A stretch of 64,000 bases of DNA from Platynereis dumerilii (Eukaryota; Annelida; Polychaeta; Phyllodocida; Nereididae), in NCBI GenBank assembly GCA_026936325.1, contig JAPTHN010000024.1, forward strand, positions 1,801,501 to 1,865,500, in the 5' to 3' direction. Below, one piece after another: positions 13,801 to 23,696 of this stretch (its first letter is position 1; each line of letters begins with the position of its first letter). The notes under the pieces are model-generated. The model made no database searches, was not told where the DNA came from, and saw only the letters and a program-made list of their open reading frames with translations. A program made the position numbers and the translations under genes.

Positions 13801-16112
13801 ATGACAATTAAGTAAAATGTGGATTCCTAGTTGCAGGCCAGCATATAAATCCCACAGAACGCTGTCCTGCTACCAAAATTAACTTTTTTTCCCAGAAGGT
13901 GGCGCACAATGCTGGCTCAAGAAATCTTTTTTTTTTCTACAGGGCCGTTTTCAATGTGCCAGGTGACCAGGCAACAGCTGGATTAAAACTCTGGACCAAG
14001 CGATTGGTAGCCAAGCATTCTACAACTGACCTTAATTACTAGGGATGCAAGGATATCCGGCAAGGTATGTGGTATCCGGCTGGATATTGAAATTTGCAGG
14101 ACATCTTGCAGAATTACGGTGTCAGAAACGGATATCTTGGATGCTCAAAAATAAGTGAAAAGCTGAAAAAACTTTGAAAAAAAAAAATTAAAGAATGTTA
14201 CAAGAACACAGTCAAAAACATGATGTAACCATCCTCAAAAATTTAGCTATGGAACATAGCAAAAAGCATTCCATCAGAGGAAGTCCTCCTGAAAGACATG
14301 ATATCTCTCGGGAAAAAATATTCATTATCAACCGTTCATGCAGAAAAACTTCCATTTGCATGTTTATTATCCGGTTTCAACTATCCGGTTATATCCGGTA
14401 TCCGGCAGTTGGTGTTGCCGGATTATCCGGTATCCTGTATCCGGCTTTTTTCACTATCCGTGCATCACTAGAGCTTACCCTTCCTCTATGATTTCTATGA
14501 AAATAGGAGCTTCCTTTCTCATGGAAACTTAAAGGCACTTACGTCAGTAGTTGATCCTGGCAAAGTCATGCCGAGCAAGTAATTAGTGACTGAAATAACA
14601 TTTCCAATCGCAGTTCCCAAGATGTAGACCATCAGAGAATTGTCACCTTTTTTTGTGTCGTAAGCAACCATTATCAAAGATACATAAGCCAGCACACCTC
14701 CTGTTGCTGCAAGTGAAAAGTAATTGAATAAAATTCTTACAAAATGCAAGAAAAATTGGGATTACAGGTACATAATCAGGTCTGTGGGAATGCAGTGTAG
14801 AATCTAATAACTATGGAATGCAGTTTAATAGCTTGGGAATGCAGTGCTATGAATGAGAAAACTTTAATCACTCACCAAGAAATGTCCAGACCGCACTATA
14901 AGTTGTTTCAGCAATTTTTTCCTCAGACTCGATAGCTTTGCTTAAGCCACAGGAATCACCAGCGAAAGCATGATAAATATAAAGGTGTTCATTCTCGAAA
15001 AAGTGACCACAGTGAATCTTTGCAGATTCCAATAAGACTTTCACTGGTGTAGCAGGAGTGAATCTTTTTTTCTTGCTTATAGTAAAAGTGCAAACGTGAC
15101 TCCTCTGAATATTGATGTGTTTCTTGACTGATCGTAAGATGCAGACATTTTGTAAATAATTATCCAAGGAAGCAGGTTTAGCTTCATGGCAAGGATGAAT
15201 AAAACCCCATTTAAGAGCAAATTGTTTGACTTCCTTGTTTTTTTCCAAACATTTTCTTAGCCCAATCAGGCTGTCCGTCTTTTCGCCACACTCGTTCAGT
15301 CTGTACATACTCCTAAAATTTTTCTCAGTTATATTGCTTGGGTCGATCGTTAGCGTAAAGCAGAGGTCATCATGATTTGAGCTTTCATCCAGACTGGGCA
15401 GATCCCACAAGGATAAACGGCTAAAATCTCTGCTGACCTCAGAAATATCTGTGGAATTTGTGCTTCCAATTGAAATCATGCCTTGGGTTGTAAAATTGCT
15501 GAGGCCATATCCTGCAAGATGCTTTGTGGAGTCAGTTTCTTCATCATCCTCAGTCATTCTTTGAGTGACATTATAATCCCTGGTTTCATATTTGGCAGTG
15601 TAATTGATTGAGTCCATGTTATCATCCACAGTCATTCTTTGAGTGACATTATAATCCCTGGTTTCATATTTGGCAGTTTGTTCCGAGGAGTCAGTGTAAT
15701 CATGATCTGTAGGAGTTGTGTCAATGTTAGTATCATGATCTGTATCACTTGTGTCGAAGTTAATGTCATATACTGTATCAATTTTGTCTAAGTTAGTATC
15801 ATGATCTGTATTGCTTGAGTCAAAGTTAGTATCATGATCTGTATCAGTTGAGTTGGAGCTAGTATCATGATCTGTGTCAGTTGTGTCCAAGTGCGTATCA
15901 TGATCTGCATGTGTGTCAGTTGTGTAAATCTTAGTATCATGAACTATATCACCCGTGACGAAACTAGCATCATGATCTGCAGTTGTGATGAAGTTAGTGT
16001 CATGATCTGTATCAGTTGTATCAAAGTTAGTAACTTTTAACGAGTCTTTTAGGAAAACAGTAGAAAAATTACTCCAAAGTAAGAAATATATAAAAATTGG
16101 GGTATTGCTCAT
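4513..16112 (-). CDS. Receptor gene A: atypical rhodopsin-like 7TM receptor with repetitive stalk, five exons
   Basis: The CDS is exons 16112-14876, 14706-14543, 8697-8524, 8072-7882 and 4822-4513, all with GT-AG borders and phases 1, 0, 0, 2. It totals 2076 nt, or 691 residues. Residues 1-21 look like a signal peptide. Residues about 34-140 are Asp/His/Thr repeats (TDTDHDTN type) and 145-200 hold two ETRDYNVT units. Residues about 250-405 are a cysteine domain. Seven helices follow from about 405. TM3 has a cysteine at its outer end and IGRFFGVAYPF where DRY is usual; TM7 has NCIIYAF where NPxxY is usual; TM6 keeps a proline (LLSIP). The product is probably a surface receptor; ligand and coupling are unknown. 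Introns 2 and 4 are swollen by transposons. A weak ATTAAA lies about 140 nt after the stop. The exon chain is strongly supported by paralogue B. Confidence 0.86.
5143..6475 (+). mobile_element. Harbinger-family element in intron 4 of receptor gene A
   Basis: The ends GGCCCGTTTTCACCAACTTG (5146) and complement (6472) are flanked by TAT on both sides. At 5556-5786 a transposase N-terminal part reads FFATGSYQQVVGDLSG and SVSRIVKRVSHAIASL, the helix-turn-helix region of HARBI1-like transposases. GCIDCTYI follows in another frame at about 5786-5812, marking the first catalytic aspartate. The rest is deleted, so it cannot mobilise itself. It is the inverse-oriented sibling of the element at 13-3736. 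An (GAATTT)n run lies at 5950-6000. Confidence 0.87.
5556..5786 (+). pseudogene. Harbinger transposase fragment
   Basis: Residues FFATGSYQQVVGDLSGISVTS match the conserved N-terminal region of HARBI1-type transposases. The frame breaks where the DDE domain begins; only the first aspartate motif remains. It is a transposon relic inside a host intron. Confidence 0.8.
6659..7845. mobile_element. TIR element with GGTCATTCCACA ends, host of a hAT MITE
   Basis: GGTCATTCCACAATAACTAAG at 6659 is mirrored by CTCAGTTACTGTGGAATGACC ending at 7845. The interior repeats GTAACACCAGTGAC at about 6690, 6857, 6875, 7029 and a variant at 7458. The target duplication is not clear. It lies in intron 4 of receptor gene A. 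Confidence 0.65.
7208..7438. mobile_element. hAT-type MITE (CATAGGCGTA ends)
   Basis: 231 bp bounded by CATAGGCGTA and TACGCCTATG with a perfect 8-bp duplication GCCATGCT at 7200-7207 and 7439-7446. It has G and C runs near both ends and no coding capacity. Confidence 0.88.
7882..8072 (-). CDS. Receptor gene A exon 4: TM4, extracellular loop 2, TM5
   Basis: The acceptor is ATTTTCAG|AATGCC and the donor GCCAG|GTAAAT; 191 nt, ending in phase 2. The frame reads NAIFVLVLALGMATIQL, a loop with HHYNLACSD holding the expected loop-2 cysteine, then RVVVLVGILVTAFFSIG as TM5. The frame was read by hand from the reverse complement and matches gene B exon 4 codon for codon in length. Confidence 0.86.
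8130..8240. repeat. CCTCTATTTGAGGTGGG repeats in intron 3 of gene A
   Basis: Several imperfect units of GGCCTCTATTTGAGGTGG. The same repeat is found at 9135-9345 next to a copied piece of exon 4. Confidence 0.7.
8524..8697 (-). CDS. Receptor gene A exon 3: TM3 and intracellular loop 2
   Basis: The acceptor is TTTCCAG|GTATCG and the donor ATCAGG|GTAAAT; 174 nt, phase 0 at both ends, residues 468-525. It encodes the TM3 cysteine (NFCKIF), the helix ITDYFNLIMISFL and the motif TIGRFFGVAYPF. The last part is a DRY-like motif that keeps the arginine but has Gly for Asp and Phe for Tyr. Confidence 0.87.
8749..8933. mobile_element. Fold-back element in intron 2 of gene A
   Basis: The two halves are near-perfect inverted copies meeting near 8843 (TTTTTTAAAAAATCC). 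Flanks are a 9-bp repeat TATAGCCAT at 8740-8748 and 8934-8942. The whole is a strong hairpin with no coding capacity. Confidence 0.85.
9036..9345 (-). pseudogene. Duplicated piece of gene A exon 4 start plus adjoining repeats
   Basis: 9040-9100 matches 8041-8100: the first ~30 bases of exon 4, the acceptor and intron 3 (shared AATATGGCATTCTGAAAATT). Then follow the same CCTCTATTTGAGG repeats, here expanded to about 9135-9345. It lies in intron 2, upstream of exon 3 in transcription order. The copied exon has decayed and its exon 4 donor is absent. Confidence 0.75.
10415..10741 (-). pseudogene. LINE C-terminal zinc-knuckle-like region
   Basis: This part reads RVCEFCSYHVLEDENHFLFHC, a cysteine/histidine arrangement common after the reverse transcriptase of jockey-group LINEs. 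The frame is detached from the upstream parts by further shifts. Confidence 0.7.
11264..13112 (-). pseudogene. LINE reverse transcriptase
   Basis: Frame 13112-11679 encodes the fingers and palm up to LSPTLFFIY; a second overlapping frame 11716-11264 continues with INDLALDI, YADD, the thumb start and VKSYKYLGL. The catalytic YADD and the first aspartate (FIDLQKAFD) are intact, but the two halves are in different frames, so the copy is broken. Confidence 0.85.
13790..13932 (-). repeat. Dispersed repeat R1, split by the LINE (other part 10112-10205)
   Basis: 13790-13932 and 10112-10205 together match 19140-19400 in inverse orientation (shared AGGACAGCGTTCTGTGGGAT and TTCTTCTGCTGTTC). The LINE sits where the two parts should join. 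The family identity is unknown. Confidence 0.7.
14040..14470. mobile_element. hAT-like MITE (TAGGGATGCA ends)
   Basis: Begins TAGGGATGCAAGGATATCCG and ends TATCCGTGCATCACTA, with many ATCCGG motifs inside (GGATATCCGGCA, TTATCCGGTATCC). No clear 8-bp duplication was found. It lies in intron 2 of receptor gene A. Confidence 0.55.
14543..14706 (-). CDS. Receptor gene A exon 2: TM1 end and TM2
   Basis: The acceptor is TTGCAG|CAACAG and the donor ACTGAC|GTAAGT; length 164 nt. It encodes residues 413-467, including GGVLAYVSLIMVAYD (TM1) and NSLMVYILGTAIGNVISV (TM2), with asparagine where class A receptors usually have the TM2 aspartate. It is exactly as long as exon 2 of gene B. Confidence 0.87.
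14876..16112 (-). CDS. Receptor gene A exon 1: signal peptide, stalk and cysteine domain
   Basis: This exon has 1237 coding nt and ends CTTG|GTGAGT in phase 1. The ATG at 16112 is chosen because the first residues (MSNTPIFIYFLLW) align with MYKTLFYIYFLLW in gene B and a TATA box lies about 70 nt upstream. The stalk has about ten Asp/His/Thr repeats, then two ETRDYNVT(Q)RMT units nearly identical to units of gene B. The cysteine domain includes FTPATPVKVLLE and HCGHFFENEHLYIYHA, which are almost unchanged in gene B. The final WTFLG begins TM1. Confidence 0.88.
15690..16015 (-). repeat. Coding repeats of the gene A stalk (Asp/His/Thr)
   Basis: Roughly ten imperfect units of 33-39 bp, marked on the plus strand by ATCATGATCTGTATCA, encode TDTDHDTNFDT-like peptides at residues about 34-140. 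The stretch is very acidic and contains regularly spaced histidines. Gene B lacks this type of repeat. Confidence 0.85.
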
Positions 16113-16181
16113 GTTTGTAACAAGTTCCTGAGACTGAGTGAGAGAAGTGCTTCTGCTGATGCAACATCCTTTTCTAAAGGC

Positions 16182-16190
16182 TTATATAGA
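16182..16190 (-). promoter_or_regulatory. TATA box and core promoter of receptor gene A
   Basis: On the minus strand TCTATATAAG lies about 70 nt upstream of the ATG. Just upstream are an E-box CACCTG (about 16204-16209) and GCTAATTAAAA (about 16228-16240). The same three motifs occur in the same order before gene B, so this is probably an inherited core promoter. Confidence 0.6.
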
Positions 16191-16483
16191 CATATCACAG
16201 CCTCAGGTGTTTTTGCAATGAATGCCTTTTAATTAGCACATTTCATGAACACACTTAAGGCCCTATAATGCAAGACATTTTGGCATTATATTTTGATGTT
16301 ACATCACAATTTTTTACAATACAGGGTGAACTCTTTGATTTTAATTAAATTTAGCTACAGTGGTACCGATGTTGTAAGACCGCTTTTATAAGATGGTTCA
16401 ATTTTATAAGATGGTCCTGGGGGTTGACCATTAGTCTATTACATTTTCGCGGGCTGGGGGGGGGGGCGCAGCCCTTTAAGCCC

Positions 16484-16721
16484 AGTTCTTAATACAAAGG
16501 AGAGAGAGCGAATGTTCTCAACATGCCACATTTATCTCATGTGAGGGATCTTTACATGCCAACATAGACACTGATAGGCTACCAGGTGACATCCAGCTGG
16601 GATTGTGCTCATGAAGATCCACTGAAAGTTTTGGATACCCCACCCGGGTTCAAACGCATGAAGGCAAAGATCTTCAGCTGAGCAGGCACCAACCGTAACC
16701 ACGCTGTAACCCAGCTGCGAG
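16484..16721 (-). mobile_element. tRNA-derived SINE, family B
   Basis: The reverse complement reads CAGCTGGGTTACAGCGTGGT, a B-box-like GGTTTGAACCCGGGTGGGG on the family model, and a body with ATCCCTCACATGAGATAAATG. It aligns with the copy at 32109-32410 over its length. Confidence 0.75.
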
Positions 16722-16751
16722 TTTTCTCATTTTCAATCCAAGACTGGAAAT

Positions 16752-18632
16752 TTAGGCAGACTTATTACTTTTTTAGCCTCTTGTATCGAGCAGGCCGACA
16801 GATTTTCTACTTACAGGGTAAATAAATTGAGGTTACCCACAAATTGTGTTCAATTCACATAATAAACAAGAAATTCTTTATAAAAAAAGAATTGTAGGGA
16901 CCTTTGTGTGAAATATGAGGTTTCTTCAAACACATATTTTATTTTCCAAATATTATTTTCCAAATATTCAATTGATTTCCTATGTATGTGTAGTCACATC
17001 TATACCTCCAATGTACCTACTGTGATTTGACAAACCTACTGCATGTTACCTCATGATTGGAAATGCCTAATTATAGTTGTTATAAATATTTTTTGTCATA
17101 AAAAAAAAAATCTATAACAACAAACTAATTCTTGCTTGCTTATTAGGATCAGTGCGCGCAAAAACCGTCGGACAATCGGCTTTTGCCGATCGTTTTTATG
17201 ATTGTCCGACCTGTCTCTGGCTCTGGTCAGACAAAAAATCCGACAGAGAACTGCTGTACATGACACAAAGAATCAGCTGGACAATTTACTGGCATTTCAC
17301 ACCACTGAAAATGGCAATTTGCAGTTGTTTCAAGTGAGCCAATCTGAAGTTCAGTGGATTGCAATTCTGTTTTTGTAGCTTCCTTTGTATTGACCCCCAT
17401 TGACTTAATTGCAATTGTTGATCATTGGCAGAACAAAGTGTGACACAAGCACTTTCTGAAGACCAGCTGCATGTACTAATTACAATCTACAAATGAAGAA
17501 AATTGTGTGACAGAAAATTGAGCTTTCACTAAAGGGAGTCACAGTCAGATGGAACTAACACAGGCCAAAAGCTACATTTAGCTGAAATATTTTCAATTTT
17601 GCCGAAGATGTATTTGACAGCTAAAGTCTGATTTGATGATCCAATTTATCCCTTTACTCCCCTATTTTGGACAAAAGAAAGGGATGAATTTATTGATGAT
17701 CATAATTATACAACGCATATTGTGTACTTTTGAGCTATTTTAAATGTTTAGGGTAGCTATAGATATCCACTTGTAATTATTTGCCAAATAATGTCCAGTT
17801 AAATACAATGTATCAAAATTTCTGAAAATATATTTCGCATTTCGCATGAATGCTTGTCTGACAAAAATGAAAATTGTCTGACCAGAGCAGTTTTTTCGTC
17901 AGACAAATTGTCTGACCAAAGTCAATTTGCTTTCGCATGCACTGATTAGGATTATTACACTTTTCATAAGCTTGTGAACATCATAGGAGTAGTGAGAAGT
18001 TGAATATCTAATGTTTTCATACAGTGTGTTTGTACATTTCCATTATATGATCCCAAATCTTCATAAACATAAATCTTATAACTAGGACTTAAACATAAAC
18101 TGAAGGAAATCTCTATGGGATATGCTCCAGGTGTGTTTTGGAGATGGTCCCCAATCATCCAACCATGACCAGTTGACCCCATTGTCATGGTTGAGTGGCT
18201 GCTGCCTCTCTGGTGTAGCTATTGTGTATCAAGAGGGGGCAACATATACTTGATTTGTAAATTGTACTCACAGATACCTCCTCTGTGGCATGAGTACCCT
18301 CCTTATATTGGAGGTCAATTAGGAGGGTACTCCTGCTATAGGGGAAGTATCTCTGCAAGTCCAACTTGCCTGTGGCCCCCTCCCGAAACTTAGAAGCCCA
18401 CCACTGCAGTACACAATAACTGATGACAAATTGCACTTGGCTGGGTATTTTTGTCCCTTTAGTTAGGGACCTTCAATGTTAAGTCTTTCATCATTTGGAG
18501 CTTGTAACATAGATCTGAGATGGTCCCTACAAAAATTGAGTTTACGGCTTATTTTTTCTCTTCCTACTGACCGACCTTAAAAAAAAAGCCTCGAGAAGAT
18601 CCAAGAAGCTAAAAATCAATTAAGTCTGGCCT
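16752..18632. mobile_element. TIR element (GGCAGACTTA / AAGTCTGGCC ends), host of a hAT element
   Basis: The left part (GGCAGACTTATTACTTTTTT and CCGACAGATTTTCT) and the right end (AAGCTAAAAATCAATTAAGT CTGGCC) match the two ends of a shorter copy at 61008-61205. Flanks are TTA on both sides, which includes a possible TA target. The interior has no recognised gene. Confidence 0.6.
17150..17944. mobile_element. hAT-type element (CAGTGCGCGCAAA ends)
   Basis: Ends CAGTGCGCGCAAA and TTTCGCATGCACTG are flanked by a perfect 8-bp duplication ATTAGGAT (17142-17149 and 17945-17952). Motifs such as GTCGGACAATC and TTGTCTGACC recur in both subterminal regions, as possible transposase binding sites. It is non-autonomous. 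Confidence 0.85.
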
Positions 18633-19139
18633 TAAGATAATAATAGTAATAATTTATTTTATTTGCCTTTTAAAATGGTTTTCTCCTTATAACACAGGGA
18701 GCAATGTATTTTATTCAAGGTTTTGTCGAACATGATAAAAAAGACAATTATTCCTCAAATTTCAATTCATCACGCAGAATTCAATTGATTTTAATCCTTT
18801 CTACCTAACTTCTACAATAATTTCTGAATGCCGGGGAAATAGATTTGCCACAAAAACATGTTATATAAAGTTCTGAAAGCATGAGCACAAATTACGAAGC
18901 AGAATTTAATTATTGTAATTATCCATGCAGAAAGTATGAAGAATGGCAATTTTGTTCGAAAAGGTCCAAGCGTGATGTCAGACACCGTAGCTGCTTTCAG
19001 TGATAAGTAGGTCAAGGTAGCATCAGGGAGCAACCGTTACATCTTGGGGGGGGGAGGTTTGGAATTTTCCACAGTAAAAAAAAAAGAAAGAAAAATTCAT
19101 TTCACGACAACGACAACACTAAATTTCTGCCACAAAAAA

Positions 19140-19600
19140 ACTGATTTACTTGAGCTATCCATGTGCGCCACCTGGTGAAAAAATTGCAAACACAATACAT
19201 ATTTGAGGAGCAGGACAGCGTTCTGTGGGATTTCTATGCTGGCCTGCAACAGATATCAACATTTTACTTGTCATAATGCAAGGTCTCGTATCGGCCACAT
19301 TGTTAAAAGACTGATGTCAGACAAGGCAGGAAATGGAGGCCTCAAGAAAGCATTCCACATTCTTCTGCTGTTCCTAAATGTGCATAAACAAGCTACATCA
19401 TATATATGCCTCCATCATCCCAAGTCATACCATGACAAAATGGCCCATAACCTTTGCTAATTCATGAATACTTAATTAACTGACCCAGTTTTGGCTCAGC
19501 CAATCAGGGACTGCTACATCACAGTTTAAAATTGTTGCTTCTGTTTCACACAGTTACCAAATGGAGAAATTGTGTATTGTTGAAAGGTGCTATCACAGTT
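19140..19600 (+). repeat. Dispersed repeat R1 and adjoining shared block
   Basis: 19140-19400 matches the R1 pieces at 13932-13790 and 10205-10112. 19405-19590 is almost identical to 33425-33590 (shared CATACCATGACAAAATGGCC and TGGAGAAATTGTGTATTGTT). It could be a longer transposon that I do not recognise. Confidence 0.7.
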
Positions 19601-21400
19601 CCGAAAATTCCATTGAATTATGTATTTTCACAGTTCTGAAATGAAACTGTTTGAAAGTTTGCTGGTTTTACACTGTTTTTCTTAGTTGCCAGTAATCCTC
19701 TAAGTGTCCATAATCGGACTAAATCTGCCTGCAAAATGCTTATGACCTAAATAAGCAGCCAATCACAGAAGAGGTTGGAAATAGCAGAAAGCCCTGTCCG
19801 TTTTAGCAGGGCTTGCGTGGGGAGGATGATATGCCTCCCAATTTCTGCTCCGCTCTTAAATCTCGCTTAAAGATTACACTATGTTATGATGCACATTGAT
19901 GTGAAGATTTTTTGATGGAAAGCCGTGTGTTTTGGTGGCAGAGTTGTTCGACAGTATCCCTGTAATTTTGAGATCGAGTTCTCCGACACCGGCATTTATA
20001 ATACAGTTCAGGGCAAGCTGACATTTTGCTTGTTGTACAATTGTCAATTGGCATATATGCACTTATTATTGCAGTTGACATAATTACAGATACCTTTGGA
20101 AGTCTTTTTTGTATGAATAAGAATGCCATCCTTAGGCTGTATTTAGATCACGACCGCTGCATTCGGAATATTTCTGGGTCAAGGTTTTTGACTCCTGAAA
20201 TTTAATTACCAATATAACAATAGTCATATAGGATGTTCAAATTGTATGGTTTGGATTTTAAAGGTTTCATTTTCACCAATTAGCATACCCCCAAGTTCAT
20301 TGTCTTCATTGAAGTTCATTCTGCAATTATGTGCTGTGATTGGATTAAAAAATGTCAAGGCAGAGTCAAGTTGCACCGCCAGATGTGTCATGGTGGCAGA
20401 ACAATGCACGATGATTCAATGAGGATGGTCTGTCAATGAATTTCAAAGAAGAAAATTACCAAGCAGTTTTTACCGAGCAGTCCGCAGTCTTAAATCTTTA
20501 ACACGATACACTTACCTTTTTGAGGGATAGTGGTCTGACAACTCATAAAATGGGGAGCAAGAAAATTTGGCCATTTTGAATAAATTTGGACAATGAAAAT
20601 CACTGCAATTAGAAGATAAATAATTTTTTTGAAAAAGGTTCAGTCATTCTGTGATGCTTCTGTTATAAAAAATGCTGACTGAGCAGTAGACAGGAATCGA
20701 GATATTATTTTAAAGTGTTGCGTGATAAAATTGCCAAAGTTATAGGGAACCGCCCATTTTCCAAAGTGGATTAAAAACCGACAGTAATTCAAAAGAAGTT
20801 TTGTATCTATTTGAACAAAATATTTGAATTCCCCAGGTAAATTAATATGTTTTTGGTACTGGGCCTTTTTGAAATTGCACTACTACATACACTGCTCTGC
20901 AGCTCCCCCTGCAAAGATGGCATCAATTGCCAAATAACGTTTGCCCAATCTGTCCCTAAACAGCCAAAAAGGATATTTTGAACTTGTTTTATAAAATGGA
21001 AAATTGTATGAAAGAGTCAAAAGTTACATTAAAAGGTAAGGTTAAGATAGGCTGGCAGTTAATTAAAAAAGTTTGCAAGAATAAGGAATAGACAAATTAG
21101 AAAAGTGATCAGTATAGCACATGAGCGCATTAAACAGATTAAAATCTCTATATTATTAGGATGTCTGGTCTGGTCTTCCATTAATTCAACTTTAAGATCT
21201 GAAAACAAATCGATTTGTTCAAGCAATGTATTCATTGATTCATAAACTAGGCTAATCTGGCCTTGTTGATTTGTAGGGGAAGGTGGGGCGTTGTAAACAC
21301 CTGGGCACGATGAACCTTTTTTGCGGATTAACTCCATTTGGACCAAAACACACACTGCCTTGATACTCTAGCAGTCTTGTAGAGACTTGGCTTTGTGATT
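19600..21400. other. Intergenic stretch without a convincing gene
   Basis: Only scattered short reading frames. The one with some protein-like character is at 21059-21355. I see no other repeat or regulatory structure here. Confidence 0.5.
21059..21355 (-). CDS. Hypothetical small protein or last exon with C-terminal membrane segment
   Basis: This open frame of 98 residues ends IEILICLMRSCAILITFLICLFLILANFF, described here by its parts: an amphipathic linker, then about 27 hydrophobic residues to the stop. An acceptor-like ATCAAGGCAG lies just upstream on the minus strand. There is no homologue in the window and it abuts the 49-bp array, so it may be fortuitous. Confidence 0.25.
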   Translation of the reverse strand: MCVLVQMELIRKKGSSCPGVYNAPPSPTNQQGQISLVYESMNTLLEQIDLFSDLKVELMEDQTRHPNNIEILICLMRSCAILITFLICLFLILANFFN

Positions 21401-23696
21401 AGCCATACGTTCAGAGGACCTTCTGCAATAAAAATAAAGAACATCAACTTGTCATATGTTCAGAGGACCTTCTGCAATTAAAATAAAGAACATCAATTTG
21501 TCATATGTTCAGAGGACCTTCTGCTATTAAAATAAAGAACATCAATTTGTCATATGTTCAGAGGACCTTCTGCTATTAAAATTAAGAACATCAATTTGTC
21601 ATATGTTCAGAGGACCTTCTGCAATTAAAATTAAGAACATCAATTTGTCATGTGTTCAGAGGACCTTCTGCAATTAAAATAAAGAACATTAACAAGTCAT
21701 GTATTCAGAGGACCTTCTGCAATTAAAATAAAGAACATTAACAAGTCATATGTTCAGATGACCTTCTGCAATTAAAATAAAGAACATCAATTTGTCATAT
21801 GTTCAGATGACCTTCTGCAATTAAAATAAAGAACATTAACAAGTCATGTGTCAGAGGACCTTCTGCAATTAAAATAAAGAACATTAACAAGTCATGTATT
21901 CAGAGGACCTTCTGCAATTAAAATAAAGAACATTAACAAGTCATATGTTCAGATGACCTTCTGCAATTAAATAAGGAACATTAACAAGTCATGTGTTCAG
22001 AGGACCTTCTGCAATTAAAATTAAGAACATTAACTTGTCATATGTTCAGAGAACCTTCTGCAAGTAAATAAGGAACATTAACAAGTCATATTTTCAGAGG
22101 ACCTTCTGCAATTAAAATAAGAACATTAACAAGTCATATATTCAGAGGACCTTTTGCAATTAAAATAAAGAACATCAATTTGTCATATGCTCAGAGGACC
22201 TTCTGTTATTAGAATAAAGAACATTAACAAGTCATATGTTCAGAGGACCTTCTGCAATTAAAATAAAGAACATTAACAAGTCATATGTTCAGATGACCTT
22301 CTGCAATTAAATAAGGAACATTAACAAGTCATATTTTCAGAGGACCTTCTGCAATTAAAATAAAGAACATTAACAAGTCATATGTTCAGAGGACCTTCTG
22401 CAATTAAAATAAAGAACATTAACAAGTCATATGTTCAGAGGACCTTCTGCAATTAAAATAAAGAACATTAACTTGTCATATGTTCAGAGAACCTTCTGCA
22501 ATTAAATAAGGAACATTAACAAGTCATATATTCAGAGGACCTTCTGCAATTAAAATAAGAACATTAACAAGTCATGTGTTCAGAGGACCTTCCGCAATTA
22601 AAATAAAGAACATCAATTTGTCATATGTTCAGAGGACCTTCTGTTATTAGAATAAAGAACATTAACAAGTCATATGTTCAGAGGACCTTCTGCAATTAAA
22701 ATAAAGAACATTAACAAGTCATATGTTCAGAGGACCTTCTGCAATTAAATAAGAACATTAACAAGTCATGTATTCAGAGGACCTTCTGCAATTAAAATAA
22801 AGAACATTAACTTGTCATATGTTCAGAGAACCTTCTGCAATTAAATAAGGAACATTAACAAGTCATATGTACAGAGGACCTTCTGCAATTAAAATAAAGA
22901 ACATCAATTAGTCATATGCTCAGAGGACCTTCTGCAATTAAAATAAAGAACATTAACAAGTCATATGCTCAGAGGACCTTCTGCAATTAGAATAAAGAAC
23001 ATTAACAAGTCATATATTCAGAGAACCTTCTGCAATTAAAATAAAGAACATTAACAAGTCATATGTTCAGAGGACCTTCTGCAATTAAAATAAAGAACAT
23101 TAACAAGTCATATGTTCAGAGGACCTTCTGCAATTAGAATAAAGAACATTAACAAGTCATATGTTCAGAGGACCTTCTGCAATTAAAATAAAGAACATTA
23201 ATTTGTCATATGTACAGAGGACCTTCTGCAATTAAAATAAAGAACATCAATTTGTCATATGTTCAGAGGACCTTCTGTTATTAAAATAAAGAACATTAAC
23301 AAGTCATATGTTCAGATGACCTTCTGCAATTAAAATAAAGAACATTAACAAGTCATGTGTTCAGAGGACCTTCTGCAATTAAAATTAAGAACATTAACAA
23401 GTCATGTGTTCAGAGGACCTTCTGCAATTAAAATAAAGAACATTAACAAGTCATATGCTCAGAGGACCTTCTGCAATTAAAATAAAGAACATTAACAAGT
23501 CATATGTTCAGAGGACCTTCTGCAATTAGAATAAAGAACATTAACAAGTCATATGCTCAGAGGACCTTCTGCAATTAGAATAAAGAACATTAACAAGTCA
23601 TATGTTCAGAGGACCTTCTGCAATTAGAATAAAGAACATTAACAAGTCATATGTTCAGAGGACCTTCTGCAATTAAAATAAAGAACATTAACAAGT
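21400..23696 (+). repeat. 49-bp intergenic minisatellite (main block)
   Basis: About 47 tandem units of 49 bp with TTCAGAGGACCTTCTGCAAT and AATAAAGAACATTA. Units differ mainly at the end (TTAACAAG or TCAATTTG) and at TATGTTC/TATGCTC/TGTGTTC. Most units contain AATAAA on the plus strand. The array continues after a transposon at 24995-25105. Confidence 0.95.
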
